Shown: positions 9,901 through 17,876 of the stretch, piece by piece
How the letters are laid out: each line of letters begins with the position of its first letter
Position numbering within the stretch: the first letter of the stretch is position 1
NCBI RefSeq assembly: GCF_007673095.1
Contig: NZ_VDYZ01000009.1
Coordinates: forward strand, 106,804-170,803
DNA from: Corynebacterium glyciniphilum AJ 3170
GTDB taxonomy: Bacteria > Actinomycetota > Actinomycetes > Mycobacteriales > Mycobacteriaceae
Direction: 5' to 3'
Length of the DNA stretch: 64,000 nt
Notes under the pieces: generated by a model
What the model saw: only the letters and a program-made list of their open reading frames with translations
The model's database searches: none
What the model was told of the DNA's origin: nothing
Position numbers and translations under genes: made by a program

Positions 9901-9904
9901 CTAG
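9901..9904. repeat. Target site duplication CTAG, left copy
   Basis: CTAG occurs here and again at 10914-10917, directly abutting both ends of the insertion sequence. Removing the IS plus one copy rejoins the ATPase reading frame as GGG CTA GTC CTG. Confidence 0.85.
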
Positions 9905-10913
9905 GTCCTGTTACGAAAGTCGTTGTTCTCAGCGTCGGCGTGTCTGACCACCACAAAGAAGGTTCCCCCATTCACGATTGTTGGTGTCGAATCAGCAACG
10001 TGAACAAGGAAACCTTCCATGGACACCCTACCCGCCAGCGCCAGACACGATCTCACCGACGACCAGTGGAACCTCCTGAAACCACTCCTGCCAGCACAAC
10101 GGCACCTCGGCCGACCCCAGCACTGGTGTCGACGGCCACTGATCAACGGCATCTTGTTCCGGGTACGCACCGGTGTCCCGTGGCGTGATCTCCCCGAACG
10201 CTACGGCCCCTGGTGGCGGGTCTACGACCTGTTCACCTGCTACCAACGCAGTGGTGTCTGGTCGAAGATTCACACCCAGCTACTGTCGCAAGCACATCAG
10301 AATGACCGACTGTCGTGGGAGTTCAGCGTGGACTGACACCACCAGTCGAGGACACGTTCATGCCACTGGAGCTCGTCACGACAGTCACCACCGCCACCGT
10401 GATGAGCCCACTGATCACTGTTTCGGTCGGTCCCGGGGTGGGTGGTCAACGAAGATCCACCTCGCCGTCGATGCCGGAGTGGGTCCGGTCTCCTGCGTGC
10501 TGACCCCGGGGCAGGCCGGCGACGCCCCGCAGATGCCAGAGGTGCTTAACCGTGTCCGGGTACCGACACCGGGGCCCGGCAGACCCTGCACCACGCCGTC
10601 ACAGGTGTTGGCTGACAAGGCGTACTCGTCGCGCAGAAACCGCAGCTACCTGCGGGGCAGAGGAATCGCCGCGATGATTTCGCAACCTGTTGACCAGGTA
10701 GGGCACCGTCTACGCCGCGGCTCTGCCGGTGGGCGGCCGCCCGCATTCGATCCGGAGGTCTACGCCCGCCGCAATGTCGTTGAGCGTTGCATCGGGTTCC
10801 TCAAGCACAATCGGGGGTGTGCGATGCGGTTCGACAAGTTGGCTGTGCAGTTCTACGCCTCAGTGCAGGTCGGTTGTATCCGGCAGTGGCTGAAACGACT
10901 TTCGTAACAGGAC
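9905..10913 (+). mobile_element. IS5-family insertion sequence (IS427-like), 1009 bp
   Basis: The ends are perfect 20-bp inverted repeats (GTCCTGTTACGAAAGTCGTT and its complement), flanked by CTAG duplications. That is the usual target of the IS427 subgroup. The only gene is a transposase in two overlapping frames. The intact ends and duplication suggest a recent insertion into an ATPase gene that may already have been broken. Confidence 0.9.
10019..10907 (+). CDS. IS5-family transposase, two frames (10019-10336 and 10173-10907)
   Basis: The first frame (105 aa) holds the N-terminal part: LTDDQWNLLKPLLP, the GILFRVRTGVPWRDLPERYG block of IS5/IS427 transposases, and the first catalytic Asp in WEFSVD just before its stop at 10334-10336. 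The second frame continues with TTSRGHVHATGARH, the second Asp in LADKAYSSRRNRSYL and the Glu in RRNVVERCIGFLKHNRG. Joining them needs a +1 (or -2) shift near GTGGACTGAC at 10328-10337. IS427-type elements commonly use frameshifting, so the gene may be functional. A simple indel is the alternative. Confidence 0.85.
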
Positions 10914-10917
10914 CTAG
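10914..10917. repeat. Target site duplication CTAG, right copy
   Basis: This is the second copy of the 4-bp duplication that flanks the IS5-family element (see 9901-9904). Confidence 0.85.
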
Positions 10918-11590
10918 TCCTGTTTATCGACGAGATTCAGGCAGCCGACATGGACGGCCTACGTGCCCTCGCCTACGCCTGGCAGCATCTTCAGTCGGAA
11001 GCGCCCGACCTGCCTGCGATCGCCGTCGCCGCAGGTCTGAGCCATTCCCAGGACGTCATCACCGACGCCGTGAGTTTCGCGGAGCGCTTCCGTTACCCGA
11101 GGCTGAAGGACCTCGATGATGTGGCTGCCCGCGCAGCCCTCACCGCTCCTGCAACGAGTGCCGGCGTCGATTGGCACGACTCGGCCTTGGCCTCAGTCCT
11201 CAATGAGGCTCGGGGATACCCTTACTTCATCCAGCTCCTCGGAGACGAGGTATGGAAGGCTGCCGGATATCCCGACGCGGGGAGCTCCCTGGGTGACGAC
11301 GACGTCGGGGGTGGGTTAGAGGGATACCACGAGGCACAGCAGGACTTCTTCCGCGCCAGGTGGATGAAGGCGACCGACGCCGAGATCCGCATGCTGGTCG
11401 CCATGGCGTCACTCGGAGAGGCTGACCTGCGTCGTCGTGACATCGCATCACAGATGGGAAGGACGACGAACGAGATCAGCATGGTGCGCAGGTCCCTCAT
11501 GGATAAGGGGCTGATCCAGTCAACCGGTTTCGGCCACCTGAGCTTCACTGCACCGGGTTTCGCCGATTTCGTCCGGACAGAAGCGGACAG

Positions 11591-11634
11591 TTTATGACTC
11601 TTTATGAGTTGCCCGACTCATAAAGAGTCATAAA
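11591..11634. repeat. Right terminal palindrome of the ATPase element
   Basis: Perfect 19-bp arms (TTTATGACTCTTTATGAGT and complement) surround the loop TGCCCG, the reverse complement of the left loop. The ATPase ends at TTATGA on the top strand (stop 11595-11597). The opposite-strand gene ends at TTATGA on the bottom strand (stop 11618-11620). A bidirectional terminator role is possible but there is no GC-rich stem. Confidence 0.9.
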
Positions 11635-13162
11635 TCCGTTCGTCCCACTTCCCCGTGTCACCGCGGGTGAAGCGCCGGAGTCTGTCATCGGCAAGCCACA
11701 CCGTGTGCCTGCCGTCCACCTGAACCTGGGCGCGCGAGCCACAGGGTTCGCTGAAGACGACCTCGAGCGTCTCAGGGTCGACCAGGGACATCCGCAGGCC
11801 AGGCGACTCCGGCCCGCTGTCGACCTGAGAGACGATGACCGACTGGACCGCCAACCACGGCCCTGCTGTGTCGACCTCCAGGTACTCAGAGCCCAGTTCA
11901 GACGGCAGCCGAGCCTCAGCGACCACCTTTAGTTCAGGATCCAAGAACTGCAGCACGTTGTTCTTCCAGGTCATGACTGCGTCGTCGGTGGAAAGTATCC
12001 GGGCACACCTGGTCGACCAGTTGGAGTCGTCCTTGTTCAGCCAGCTCAGAGACCCTTCGTCGCTGACACGCCCGAGATGCAGGAACCCCCGCTGTACCGG
12101 ACCGTGCCAGGTGTCGTCCACCGCACCGGGCGCCTGCAGATCAGCTTCCTCATATCTGCCGACAATCCAACCGCCCCATGCCTCCGGCGCTTCGACAACC
12201 TGGTCCATCCTCTCAGAAAGCACCGACGGCACCGGCATCTCACTAACTGAAATACCGCTGCCATGGGCCCCGCCCTGGAGCAGGAGCCTACGGTGGCCCG
12301 TGAGTGCCACCAAGCAACCGTCTCCCTCGGGTCCCAGAATCACGCGCGGATACTGCTTGAATTCGCTGATCTTCACCGGGAGAGTCACCGTCTCTGACTC
12401 TCCACTGTGCAGGTCGGTCATCCAGACCAGGGGAAGCGACTCATCAACACGCCAGAGAGTCCCCGACAGCCCCGACATCTCGAACTGATCCACGGAGTTG
12501 TCTAGACTGACAGCGAACCCGTCGAACCAGGTAGGTGTCGCCTTCCAAGGCTCCGGCGCAGATGCCTCGTCGAGATCCAGTGTGAACCGTACTGACCGAA
12601 CGCCGACATAGCGGCGTTTGGCCCTCCCGGACGGGAATGGCAGTCGCACAGCTCCGACATCGACCTCTACGTCGTCACCTGCCAGCTGGATACGGCATAC
12701 CCGGCCCCTCGTCGGAGATATGTCGGGAAGACCGATCCGGTAAGGATCGTGGTGCAGACTGCCGGTCACTCTCACATAGCCGACCACGGGCCGCGGTGCC
12801 GCCCACTGCGCCGTCCACCCGTCGCCACGCAGAATCGTCCACCACTGCCACGTGCCACCCTGCTCGACGCGCCAGGTCGGCGAACGGACCTCCTCCGCCC
12901 AGGCATCCAGCGTCACGACATCGGCACCACCGTGGTCCCCGTCGGCAACCTCCGCGAACACCAGGAGAAACGGTTCAGTGTCACCGAGCGACGGCAGCGG
13001 ATACCCGTCATCCTCGATCATCCAGGTCCACATCTGCACCGGCAGAATCCGATGGCGGGCAGGCGGGGGTTCAGGCTGAGGTACGGCCACCTTTTCCATC
13101 TCCGCCCGGAAAGAGGCGGCCGCACTCCTGCCAGCGTCCAAGACCTCGTCAGCGTCTGCCAT
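11618..13162 (-). CDS. Unrecognised protein, possible beta-propeller
   Basis: I do not recognise this 514-residue protein. It has no signal peptide or membrane helix. After an acidic/Ala-rich first 30 residues it is rich in Trp, Gly and Asp, with many short beta-like segments (for example ILGPEGDGCLVALTGHRRLL, VMTWKNNVLQFLDPELKVVA, VQVDGRHTVWLADDRLRRF) that resemble the blades of a WD- or YVTN-like propeller. The ATG at 13162 (MADADEVLD) has TACGGT 7 bases upstream. The last five codons (IYDSL) and stop lie in the right palindrome of the ATPase element, so the original C-terminus may have been replaced. Confidence 0.6.
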   Translation of the reverse strand: MADADEVLDAGRSAAASFRAEMEKVAVPQPEPPPARHRILPVQMWTWMIEDDGYPLPSLGDTEPFLLVFAEVADGDHGGADVVTLDAWAEEVRSPTWRVEQGGTWQWWTILRGDGWTAQWAAPRPVVGYVRVTGSLHHDPYRIGLPDISPTRGRVCRIQLAGDDVEVDVGAVRLPFPSGRAKRRYVGVRSVRFTLDLDEASAPEPWKATPTWFDGFAVSLDNSVDQFEMSGLSGTLWRVDESLPLVWMTDLHSGESETVTLPVKISEFKQYPRVILGPEGDGCLVALTGHRRLLLQGGAHGSGISVSEMPVPSVLSERMDQVVEAPEAWGGWIVGRYEEADLQAPGAVDDTWHGPVQRGFLHLGRVSDEGSLSWLNKDDSNWSTRCARILSTDDAVMTWKNNVLQFLDPELKVVAEARLPSELGSEYLEVDTAGPWLAVQSVIVSQVDSGPESPGLRMSLVDPETLEVVFSEPCGSRAQVQVDGRHTVWLADDRLRRFTRGDTGKWDERIYDSL

Positions 13163-13169
13163 AGGCCCG

Positions 13170-13175
13170 ACCGTA
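13170..13175 (-). promoter_or_regulatory. -10 box of the propeller-like gene
   Basis: On the minus strand TACGGT ends 7 bases before the ATG at 13162. This fits a leaderless mRNA and supports that start over the in-frame ATG at 13183. Confidence 0.4.
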
Positions 13176-13217
13176 CCGTGCAACCGGTACCGGATGCCTC
13201 AGGTACCAGGGACGGCG

Positions 13218-13223
13218 TAATAT
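13218..13223 (+). promoter_or_regulatory. -10 box of the rhodanese gene
   Basis: TAATAT ends 8 bases before the ATG at 13232, again with no space for a Shine-Dalgarno sequence. Confidence 0.5.
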
Positions 13224-13231
13224 GCGGCACC

Positions 13232-13540
13232 ATGAGTGATTTCGAGACAGTGACACCGACCGAAGTCCCTGAGGGGGCACAGCTCATCGACATCCGCGAG
13301 CCGGACGAGTTCAACCAGTGGCACGCCGAGGGTGCCACCAACCTGCCGCTCTCCGAACTGCAGTCACGCTACGGTGAGTTCGACCTCGACCGCGACGTTT
13401 ACCTGATCTGCCTTTCCGGCGGTCGGTCCGCCAAGGCCGCACAGTGGCTGGAGATGAACGGCATCGACACCATCAACGTGGGGTCCGGGACCATCGGCTG
13501 GCGCGACGCCGGACTGCCCATCGTCGGCACCGAGGGGTAG
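13232..13540 (+). CDS. Single-domain rhodanese-like sulfurtransferase
   Basis: This 102-residue cytosolic protein contains one rhodanese domain. DIREPDEFNQWHAEGATNLPL is the typical first half. The active-site loop ICLSGGRSAKAA carries the catalytic Cys near residue 58, followed by the C-terminal GSGTIGWRDAGLP helix cap. Such proteins shuttle sulfane sulfur from thiosulfate or persulfides; the physiological donor is not predictable. It is a separate monocistronic unit upstream of a MarR regulator. Confidence 0.9.
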   Translation: MSDFETVTPTEVPEGAQLIDIREPDEFNQWHAEGATNLPLSELQSRYGEFDLDRDVYLICLSGGRSAKAAQWLEMNGIDTINVGSGTIGWRDAGLPIVGTEG

Positions 13541-13601
13541 AAACATCACCTTCGCAATAGCGGGGGACCCCCATAGTTCGTGTATCCCATTCGGAAGACG
13601 A

Positions 13602-13607
13602 TAGGGT
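13602..13607 (+). promoter_or_regulatory. -10 box of marR (13614)
   Basis: TAGGGT ends 6 bases before the ATG at 13614. The intervening GGGAGC could alternatively act as a very close ribosome binding site. Confidence 0.35.
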
Positions 13608-13613
13608 GGGAGC

Positions 13614-14114
13614 ATGCCAGAAACCGCGCATCTGCCCAGCGAGCTCCTGAAGTCGCCGTCGTTCCAGCTTGAGCGGCTCCGCCGTCGCACCCGCGTCTTC
13701 GTGGAGACCGCGTTGATGCAGGAAGGGTTCAATCTCCGGGAATACTGGGTGTTGACCTACCTGGTCGACGGAGATGCCGCCAGCCAGGCCGAACTCGGCG
13801 AGATCATCGGGGTGGACCGCTCTGACATGGTCCGACTCGTCGATTCCCTGGAGAAGCGCAAGTTGGCCAAGCGGGACAAAGACCCCAATGACCGGCGACG
13901 GCAGATCATCTCCGTCACCAAGAAGGGCAGGAAGGCTCAGCTGGTCCTGTCCCCCATCGTGCAGAGCGCGGAGGACGAGGCGCTTGACGAATCGACCTCC
14001 AAGCAGCTGAAGCACCTGAAGAAGCTGGCGAAGTCGATCATCGCAGCCGAGGAAGAGGGCGACGGGGTGGATGGCGACGGCACGGACAGTTTGCCGGTCT
14101 CGGATTCCCAGTAG
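13614..14114 (+). CDS. MarR-family transcriptional regulator
   Basis: This 166-residue protein has a winged helix-turn-helix core. The N-terminal dimerisation helix is rich in Arg (LERLRRRTRVFVETALMQEG). The HTH is DGDAASQAELGEIIGVDRSD followed by the recognition helix MVRLVDSLEKRKLAKRDKD. The wing is PNDRRRQIISVTKKG, the usual D-x-R-R signature. A 25-residue acidic tail closes the protein. Its targets are unknown; the neighbouring rhodanese is on the same strand but has its own promoter. Confidence 0.9.
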   Translation: MPETAHLPSELLKSPSFQLERLRRRTRVFVETALMQEGFNLREYWVLTYLVDGDAASQAELGEIIGVDRSDMVRLVDSLEKRKLAKRDKDPNDRRRQIISVTKKGRKAQLVLSPIVQSAEDEALDESTSKQLKHLKKLAKSIIAAEEEGDGVDGDGTDSLPVSDSQ

Positions 14115-14164
14115 TCGCTGAACGGGCGTTGCACCCCACAGGAGCCGCTGCGTCAACGAGCCAT

Positions 14165-15172
14165 TCAGGTGACATTGAGCGGAGAGCTCTCTAGCAGCGG
14201 CACTATCTCCGAAAGCAGCCACTCCATACTCCTAGGACCAGCTGTGAGCGCCGCATCGATCACCGGCCGATCAACGAAGAACAATGAATCATTGCGGGAG
14301 GCCGGCAGTGATCTAAACCTGGCGTCGCTTTCCAATGCAGCGCGCCCCTCATCGTCCGCCTGAACGAACGCGATATCCCCTGCGAACTGACTCAAGTTTT
14401 CCCGGGCAAGGTTCTTCGCCTGTTCGCCCTCCCCAGGCTGATTATCAGCGTTTCTCAACCCAAGATCCTCGACCCAGTGGAACGCCGGAGGCATCCGGAG
14501 CCCTTCCGCGGTATACCACCCCAGGTTGAAGGTCCTTCCCTGAAGGCCCGCCAACGCGCCCCTGGCCTCAGAGAACCTGTCGTCCACGTCCGCGATGGCC
14601 TCTTCCGCGGCTTCCTCTTTGTCGGTGAGTGTACCGAGGTCCCGGAGGTCATCTGTCCAGTCACGATCTGGCGAGAAAACGCTGACGTACGTCGGGGCAA
14701 TTGCTGAAAGTTGCTCGAAATGTTCTTCTTCGATGTAGTACGGCTGGCCAACGATGAGATCCGGTTCGTACTGTGCGATGACCTCTGGATCAACCTTGTA
14801 GTCCGCTGTCACTACCCGAGGGTCAAACTGTCCCGTCCGCAGGTCCGACATCCATGGGGTTGTCGACAACAGTTCTTCCTCATCCTGCTCCCCCGCTCCC
14901 GCGAAAGCCACTGGCTCTTCTTCTATTGCCGCCAACATATCAACATACTGAGCGCCGATGACGAGGATAGTTTCTGGCTTCTCATCAACGACTATCTCGC
15001 CGTACGCCGAATCCATCGTGACAGGGTAGTGCCCGGCACTAGAACGACCGTCGGAATCGACACCATCACTCGAGTCAGAGCTCTCCCCGCTACAGGCACT
15101 CATCACCACCGAGAATCCGAGAACAATCGCTAGAAACCACCATCGGTCACGTGTTCGATTGACATTCACCAT
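14165..15172 (-). CDS. Iron-siderophore ABC transporter substrate-binding lipoprotein
   Basis: This secreted lipoprotein (335 aa) belongs to the periplasmic-binding class III (FhuD/FecB/TroA-like) family. A signal peptide (WWFLAIVLGFSVVMSAC) ends in a lipobox with the acylated Cys near residue 27. The domain has the expected ILVIGAQYVDMLAAI, the central helix linker, and IAQYEPDLIVGQPYYIEE. AGGAAGG lies 10 bases before the ATG. No permease or ATPase gene is adjacent, so it must work with components encoded elsewhere. It is divergent from an AraC regulator, with a DtxR-like half-site between them. Base composition looks lower in GC than its neighbours. Confidence 0.85.
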   Translation of the reverse strand: MVNVNRTRDRWWFLAIVLGFSVVMSACSGESSDSSDGVDSDGRSSAGHYPVTMDSAYGEIVVDEKPETILVIGAQYVDMLAAIEEEPVAFAGAGEQDEEELLSTTPWMSDLRTGQFDPRVVTADYKVDPEVIAQYEPDLIVGQPYYIEEEHFEQLSAIAPTYVSVFSPDRDWTDDLRDLGTLTDKEEAAEEAIADVDDRFSEARGALAGLQGRTFNLGWYTAEGLRMPPAFHWVEDLGLRNADNQPGEGEQAKNLARENLSQFAGDIAFVQADDEGRAALESDARFRSLPASRNDSLFFVDRPVIDAALTAGPRSMEWLLSEIVPLLESSPLNVT

Positions 15173-15217
15173 GCAACATGAACCTTCCTCGTTACTCGCC
15201 TGCCTGCGTTACGCAGT

Positions 15218-15236
15218 TAAGGTTAGGTGAGGCAAT
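15218..15236. promoter_or_regulatory. Candidate DtxR (iron) box
   Basis: The first half, TAAGGTTAG, fits the DtxR half-site TTAGGTTAG in 8 of 9 positions. The second half is weak. It lies between the divergent siderophore-binding and AraC genes, where iron control is expected. Confidence 0.4.
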
Positions 15237-15302
15237 GGCACGAAAGGGTGCGTAAAGTACCAACTACTTATCACCAGCCCACCTCCGGAGACGGCCCAGA
15301 TC

Positions 15303-16862
15303 ATGTCACAACCTCGACCCCCTACTTCTCCCCCGTCGATACCCTCGTGCAGCTTCCACGAATCTGGTGACACCGCCCAGCATCACCTGTTGTGGGTCCA
15401 CACAGGGACGGCACACATTCACCTCCCCGATGAGGAGCGGCCTCGTGACCTGTCGCTCATCCGGGGCACCGGGGTCTGGATCCCGACCGGAACGCCGTAT
15501 GCTGTCTGCACGGAGCCTGGCACCGTAGCTTTCCCGACTCTCGTGCCCCTGCACGTTGCCCCATCCTCATCACGAACGCTAGCTACCTTCGACGTGCAGG
15601 TCGAACACTACGACTGGCTCATCGCATATTTCGCTCACGCCTACACAACCTATAACCAGACCGTCCACGGCGATCTTTTCACTATTCTCGATGGCGCTAC
15701 TGGTTCAACTGACATGGACGCCCCGGCTCTGCCGAGGAGCAAGGCGGGACGCAGAGTCGCCGAGGAACTGATCCGAAACCCCTCGATTGATCACAGTCTC
15801 GCCCACTGGGCTTCACTCGTGGCGTCAAGTCAGTCGACATTACGCCGTCAGTTTTCCGAAGAAACCGGACTGACATTCGCACAATGGCGCACTAAATGTC
15901 GAATATCAGCTGCGAAGGAGTTCCTGCGCGCAGGGTACAGCGTCACTCAAGTGGCTACACGTGTCGGGTTCAGAAGCCGGAATGGCTTTACTCGCGCTTT
16001 CCACGCAGAGACCGACCTGCCCCCTCGCGAATTCGCTAAATCTATTCTGGCAGCCCCGTCAGCTGCCTCCCGGCCGCGTATCGTTGCCGACCGTGAAGCC
16101 GCTCGCGTCGCGAGCTTGCGGCAAGGTCCATCCGGCCCCGCCCGGGCGCTTCCCTCGGGACGGTCCGGAGCGCGCCGCATCCCGTATCATGTACTGACGT
16201 GGATGTACCGCGGGACAGGTTCAGCACGTGTCGGAGACGATTTTGTCCAGCGGAAGAAGGGCGACACTCTCTGGCTCCCTGCACATGTCGAGCGTGACAC
16301 CCACATCGACGGCGGGTCCCTGTCCCTGCCAATTGCTGTCCTCACCCCCGACGAAGCGCACATAGAAACCGCCGATGCAGCGACGTTTCCAGCGAACTGG
16401 GACCGGTACTTCCTCTACTGCTGCGTCAGCGCGAACAGCCCGCTACGCCCCTCAGACTACGACCCCCGCTTCATACTCAAGGTATTCCGCGAACAGGTCA
16501 CCCTCGGCAACGGCCTCGCTGTACCTCAACCAGTCAGCGGTGCCGCACGTGAGTACAGCAGGCTCTTCCTGAACAGCATCAACGATGGGCTGCCTGAACC
16601 CCGCGTCTCTTCCCATAACGCGCTCCATCGTGACTTTCTCCAGCAGACGGGAATTGGACTGAACCAGTGGAAACTAGCTGTGCGAATGCACGTCGCCCGA
16701 AGACTCCTGGAAACCGGGATAAGGTCCGTACAAGTAGCCAGACGGCTCGGTTACTCGGCCCCCTCAAACTTCAGTAGGGCCTTCACTCGTTTTCACGGGC
16801 AGAATCCAACCTTTTTCCGAGTCAACAGCACTGATCCGGGAGGCCTTCCCGGCGCCAACTGA
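15303..16862 (+). CDS. AraC-family regulator with tandem-duplicated cupin + HTH modules
   Basis: At 519 residues this is about twice the usual AraC length. Module 1 has a cupin-like region (about residues 25-85) and an AraC HTH (about 147-245; LAHWASLVASSQSTLRRQF and GYSVTQVATRVGFRSRNGFT). Module 2 repeats the layout: cupin-like 294-350 (YRGTGSARVGDDFVQRKKGD) and HTH about 415-505 (GIRSVQVARRLGYSAPSNFS). The order cupin-HTH-cupin-HTH suggests an intragenic duplication with strong divergence. It probably controls the divergent siderophore-binding gene. The stop codon abuts that of ppk2 with no gap. Confidence 0.85.
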   Translation: MSQPRPPTSPPSIPSCSFHESGDTAQHHLLWVHTGTAHIHLPDEERPRDLSLIRGTGVWIPTGTPYAVCTEPGTVAFPTLVPLHVAPSSSRTLATFDVQVEHYDWLIAYFAHAYTTYNQTVHGDLFTILDGATGSTDMDAPALPRSKAGRRVAEELIRNPSIDHSLAHWASLVASSQSTLRRQFSEETGLTFAQWRTKCRISAAKEFLRAGYSVTQVATRVGFRSRNGFTRAFHAETDLPPREFAKSILAAPSAASRPRIVADREAARVASLRQGPSGPARALPSGRSGARRIPYHVLTWMYRGTGSARVGDDFVQRKKGDTLWLPAHVERDTHIDGGSLSLPIAVLTPDEAHIETADAATFPANWDRYFLYCCVSANSPLRPSDYDPRFILKVFREQVTLGNGLAVPQPVSGAAREYSRLFLNSINDGLPEPRVSSHNALHRDFLQQTGIGLNQWKLAVRMHVARRLLETGIRSVQVARRLGYSAPSNFSRAFTRFHGQNPTFFRVNSTDPGGLPGAN

Positions 16863-17783
16863 TCAGTCGCCGATCTGGTCGCGTCCGCGCTTCACGATCT
16901 TCGGGTCCGGCTGGCCGACCACGTCGTAGTCTTTGCCTGTGTAGTTGAACTTGCTCAGCACATACCGCATGGCATTGAGCCTGGCACGCTTCTTGTCGTT
17001 CGACTTGATCGTGATCCACGGCGACTCATTGGTGTCGGTGTAGCGGAACTGCTCCTCCTTAGCACGGGTGTAGTCGTCCCACTTGTCAAGGGACGCCAGG
17101 TCCATGGGCGAGAGCTTCCACTGCCGAACCGGGTCAACCTGCCGGATGGCGAACCGGGTCCGCTGCTCCTTCTGCGTCACCGAGAACCACAACTTCGTCA
17201 AGCTGATGTCGGACCCCATGAGCATGTTCTCCAGCATCGGCACCTCCCGGAGGAACTCCGCGTGCTGGTCGTCGGTGCAGAAGCCCATCACACGCTCCAC
17301 GCCGGAGCGGTTGTACCAGGACCGGTCGAAGAAGACGATTTCGCCGGCGCACGGGAAATTCTGGATGTAGCGCTGGAAATACCAGGACGTCGACTCCCGC
17401 GGACTCGGCTTCTCCAGGGCGACGGTCCTCGCACCACGGGGGTTGAGGTGTTCGTTGAACCGTTTGATCGTCCCGCCTTTGCCGGCGGCGTCGCGGCCCT
17501 CGAAGAGGATGATGTGCTTCTGACCGGTGTCTTTCGTCCAGTTCTGCCACTTCAGCAGCTCGATCTGGAGAGACCGTTTCGTGGTCTCGTATTCCTCGCG
17601 GCTGAGACGTTCCTCGTAGGGGTAGTTCTCCCGCCACGTGTCGACGCGGTGCCCGTCCGGCGTGATCAGGACCGGATCGTCCTCGTCCGAGTCGTCGACG
17701 ATGTAGCCCTCAGTCGCCGCCAGGTCGACGATGTGGAAGTCCTGCTCGTCCGGTGCGCCCTGATCGCTACTGTCCTTGGTCAT
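16863..17783 (-). CDS. ppk2: Polyphosphate kinase 2
   Basis: PPK2 enzymes transfer phosphate between polyphosphate and nucleoside diphosphates, usually favouring GTP or ATP formation. This 306-residue protein has Walker A LFEGRDAAGKGG near residues 93-104. It also has the lid and base-recognition block VALEKPSPRESTSWYFQRYI, Walker B IVFFDRSWYNRSGVERVMGF near 150, and the conserved SPMDLASLDKWDDYTRAKEE. A ~60-residue acidic N-terminus precedes the catalytic domain. Length and motifs fit the one-domain class. It is convergent with the AraC gene. Confidence 0.92.
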   Translation of the reverse strand: MTKDSSDQGAPDEQDFHIVDLAATEGYIVDDSDEDDPVLITPDGHRVDTWRENYPYEERLSREEYETTKRSLQIELLKWQNWTKDTGQKHIILFEGRDAAGKGGTIKRFNEHLNPRGARTVALEKPSPRESTSWYFQRYIQNFPCAGEIVFFDRSWYNRSGVERVMGFCTDDQHAEFLREVPMLENMLMGSDISLTKLWFSVTQKEQRTRFAIRQVDPVRQWKLSPMDLASLDKWDDYTRAKEEQFRYTDTNESPWITIKSNDKKRARLNAMRYVLSKFNYTGKDYDVVGQPDPKIVKRGRDQIGD

Positions 17784-17789
17784 GCTCCC

Positions 17790-17795
17790 ATGTTA
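17790..17795 (-). promoter_or_regulatory. -10 box of ppk2
   Basis: On the minus strand TAACAT ends 6 bases before the ATG at 17783, consistent with a leaderless start. Confidence 0.4.
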
Positions 17796-17834
17796 ATGGT
17801 TCTCCGACATCACCACACGGCACCTGGGACGAGT

Positions 17835-17866
17835 CACCCCCGCCCACGACGAGACGGGCGGGGGTG
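17835..17866 (-). terminator. Hairpin downstream of groEL (distal)
   Basis: The perfect 11-bp stem CACCCCCGCCC / GGGCGGGGGTG has a 10-base loop. It is one of two strong hairpins in the groEL-ppk2 gap. It lacks a U-tract, so termination efficiency is uncertain. Confidence 0.45.
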
Positions 17867-17876
17867 GACACAGGTC

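Larger units (their letters stand above)
9431..11597 (+). pseudogene. AAA ATPase with C-terminal winged helix, inactivated by three lesions
   Basis: The ancestral protein was a P-loop ATPase of the archaeal-ATPase/Orc1-Cdc6-like type, about 400 residues. Walker A is GPRGIGKTSLL near residue 50. Walker B is LVLFIDEIQ just after the IS. The C-terminal ~80 residues (from ATDAEIRMLVAMASLGE to DKGLIQSTGFGHLSF) look like a winged helix. Lesions: an in-frame TGA at 9647-9649, where TGG (Trp) would restore the frame; a probable one-base deletion near 9873, after which the frame RVVDNGASGLVLF resumes; and an IS insertion at 9904/9905. The gene ends with a stop inside the right palindrome. The substrate and role of these ATPases are unknown to me. 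Confidence 0.82.
9368..11634 (+). mobile_element. Palindrome-bounded single-gene element carrying an AAA ATPase
   Basis: Two inverted copies of a 44-bp palindrome enclose one ATPase gene and nothing else except a later IS insertion. Without the IS and its 4-bp duplication the unit is about 1.25 kb. It sits between ppa and an unrelated gene on the opposite strand, and the right palindrome supplies the last codons and the stop of both the ATPase and that neighbour. No recombinase is encoded in the unit, so mobility, if real, would depend on the ATPase or on outside enzymes. That it moves is inference; the repeat structure is directly visible. Confidence 0.6.
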
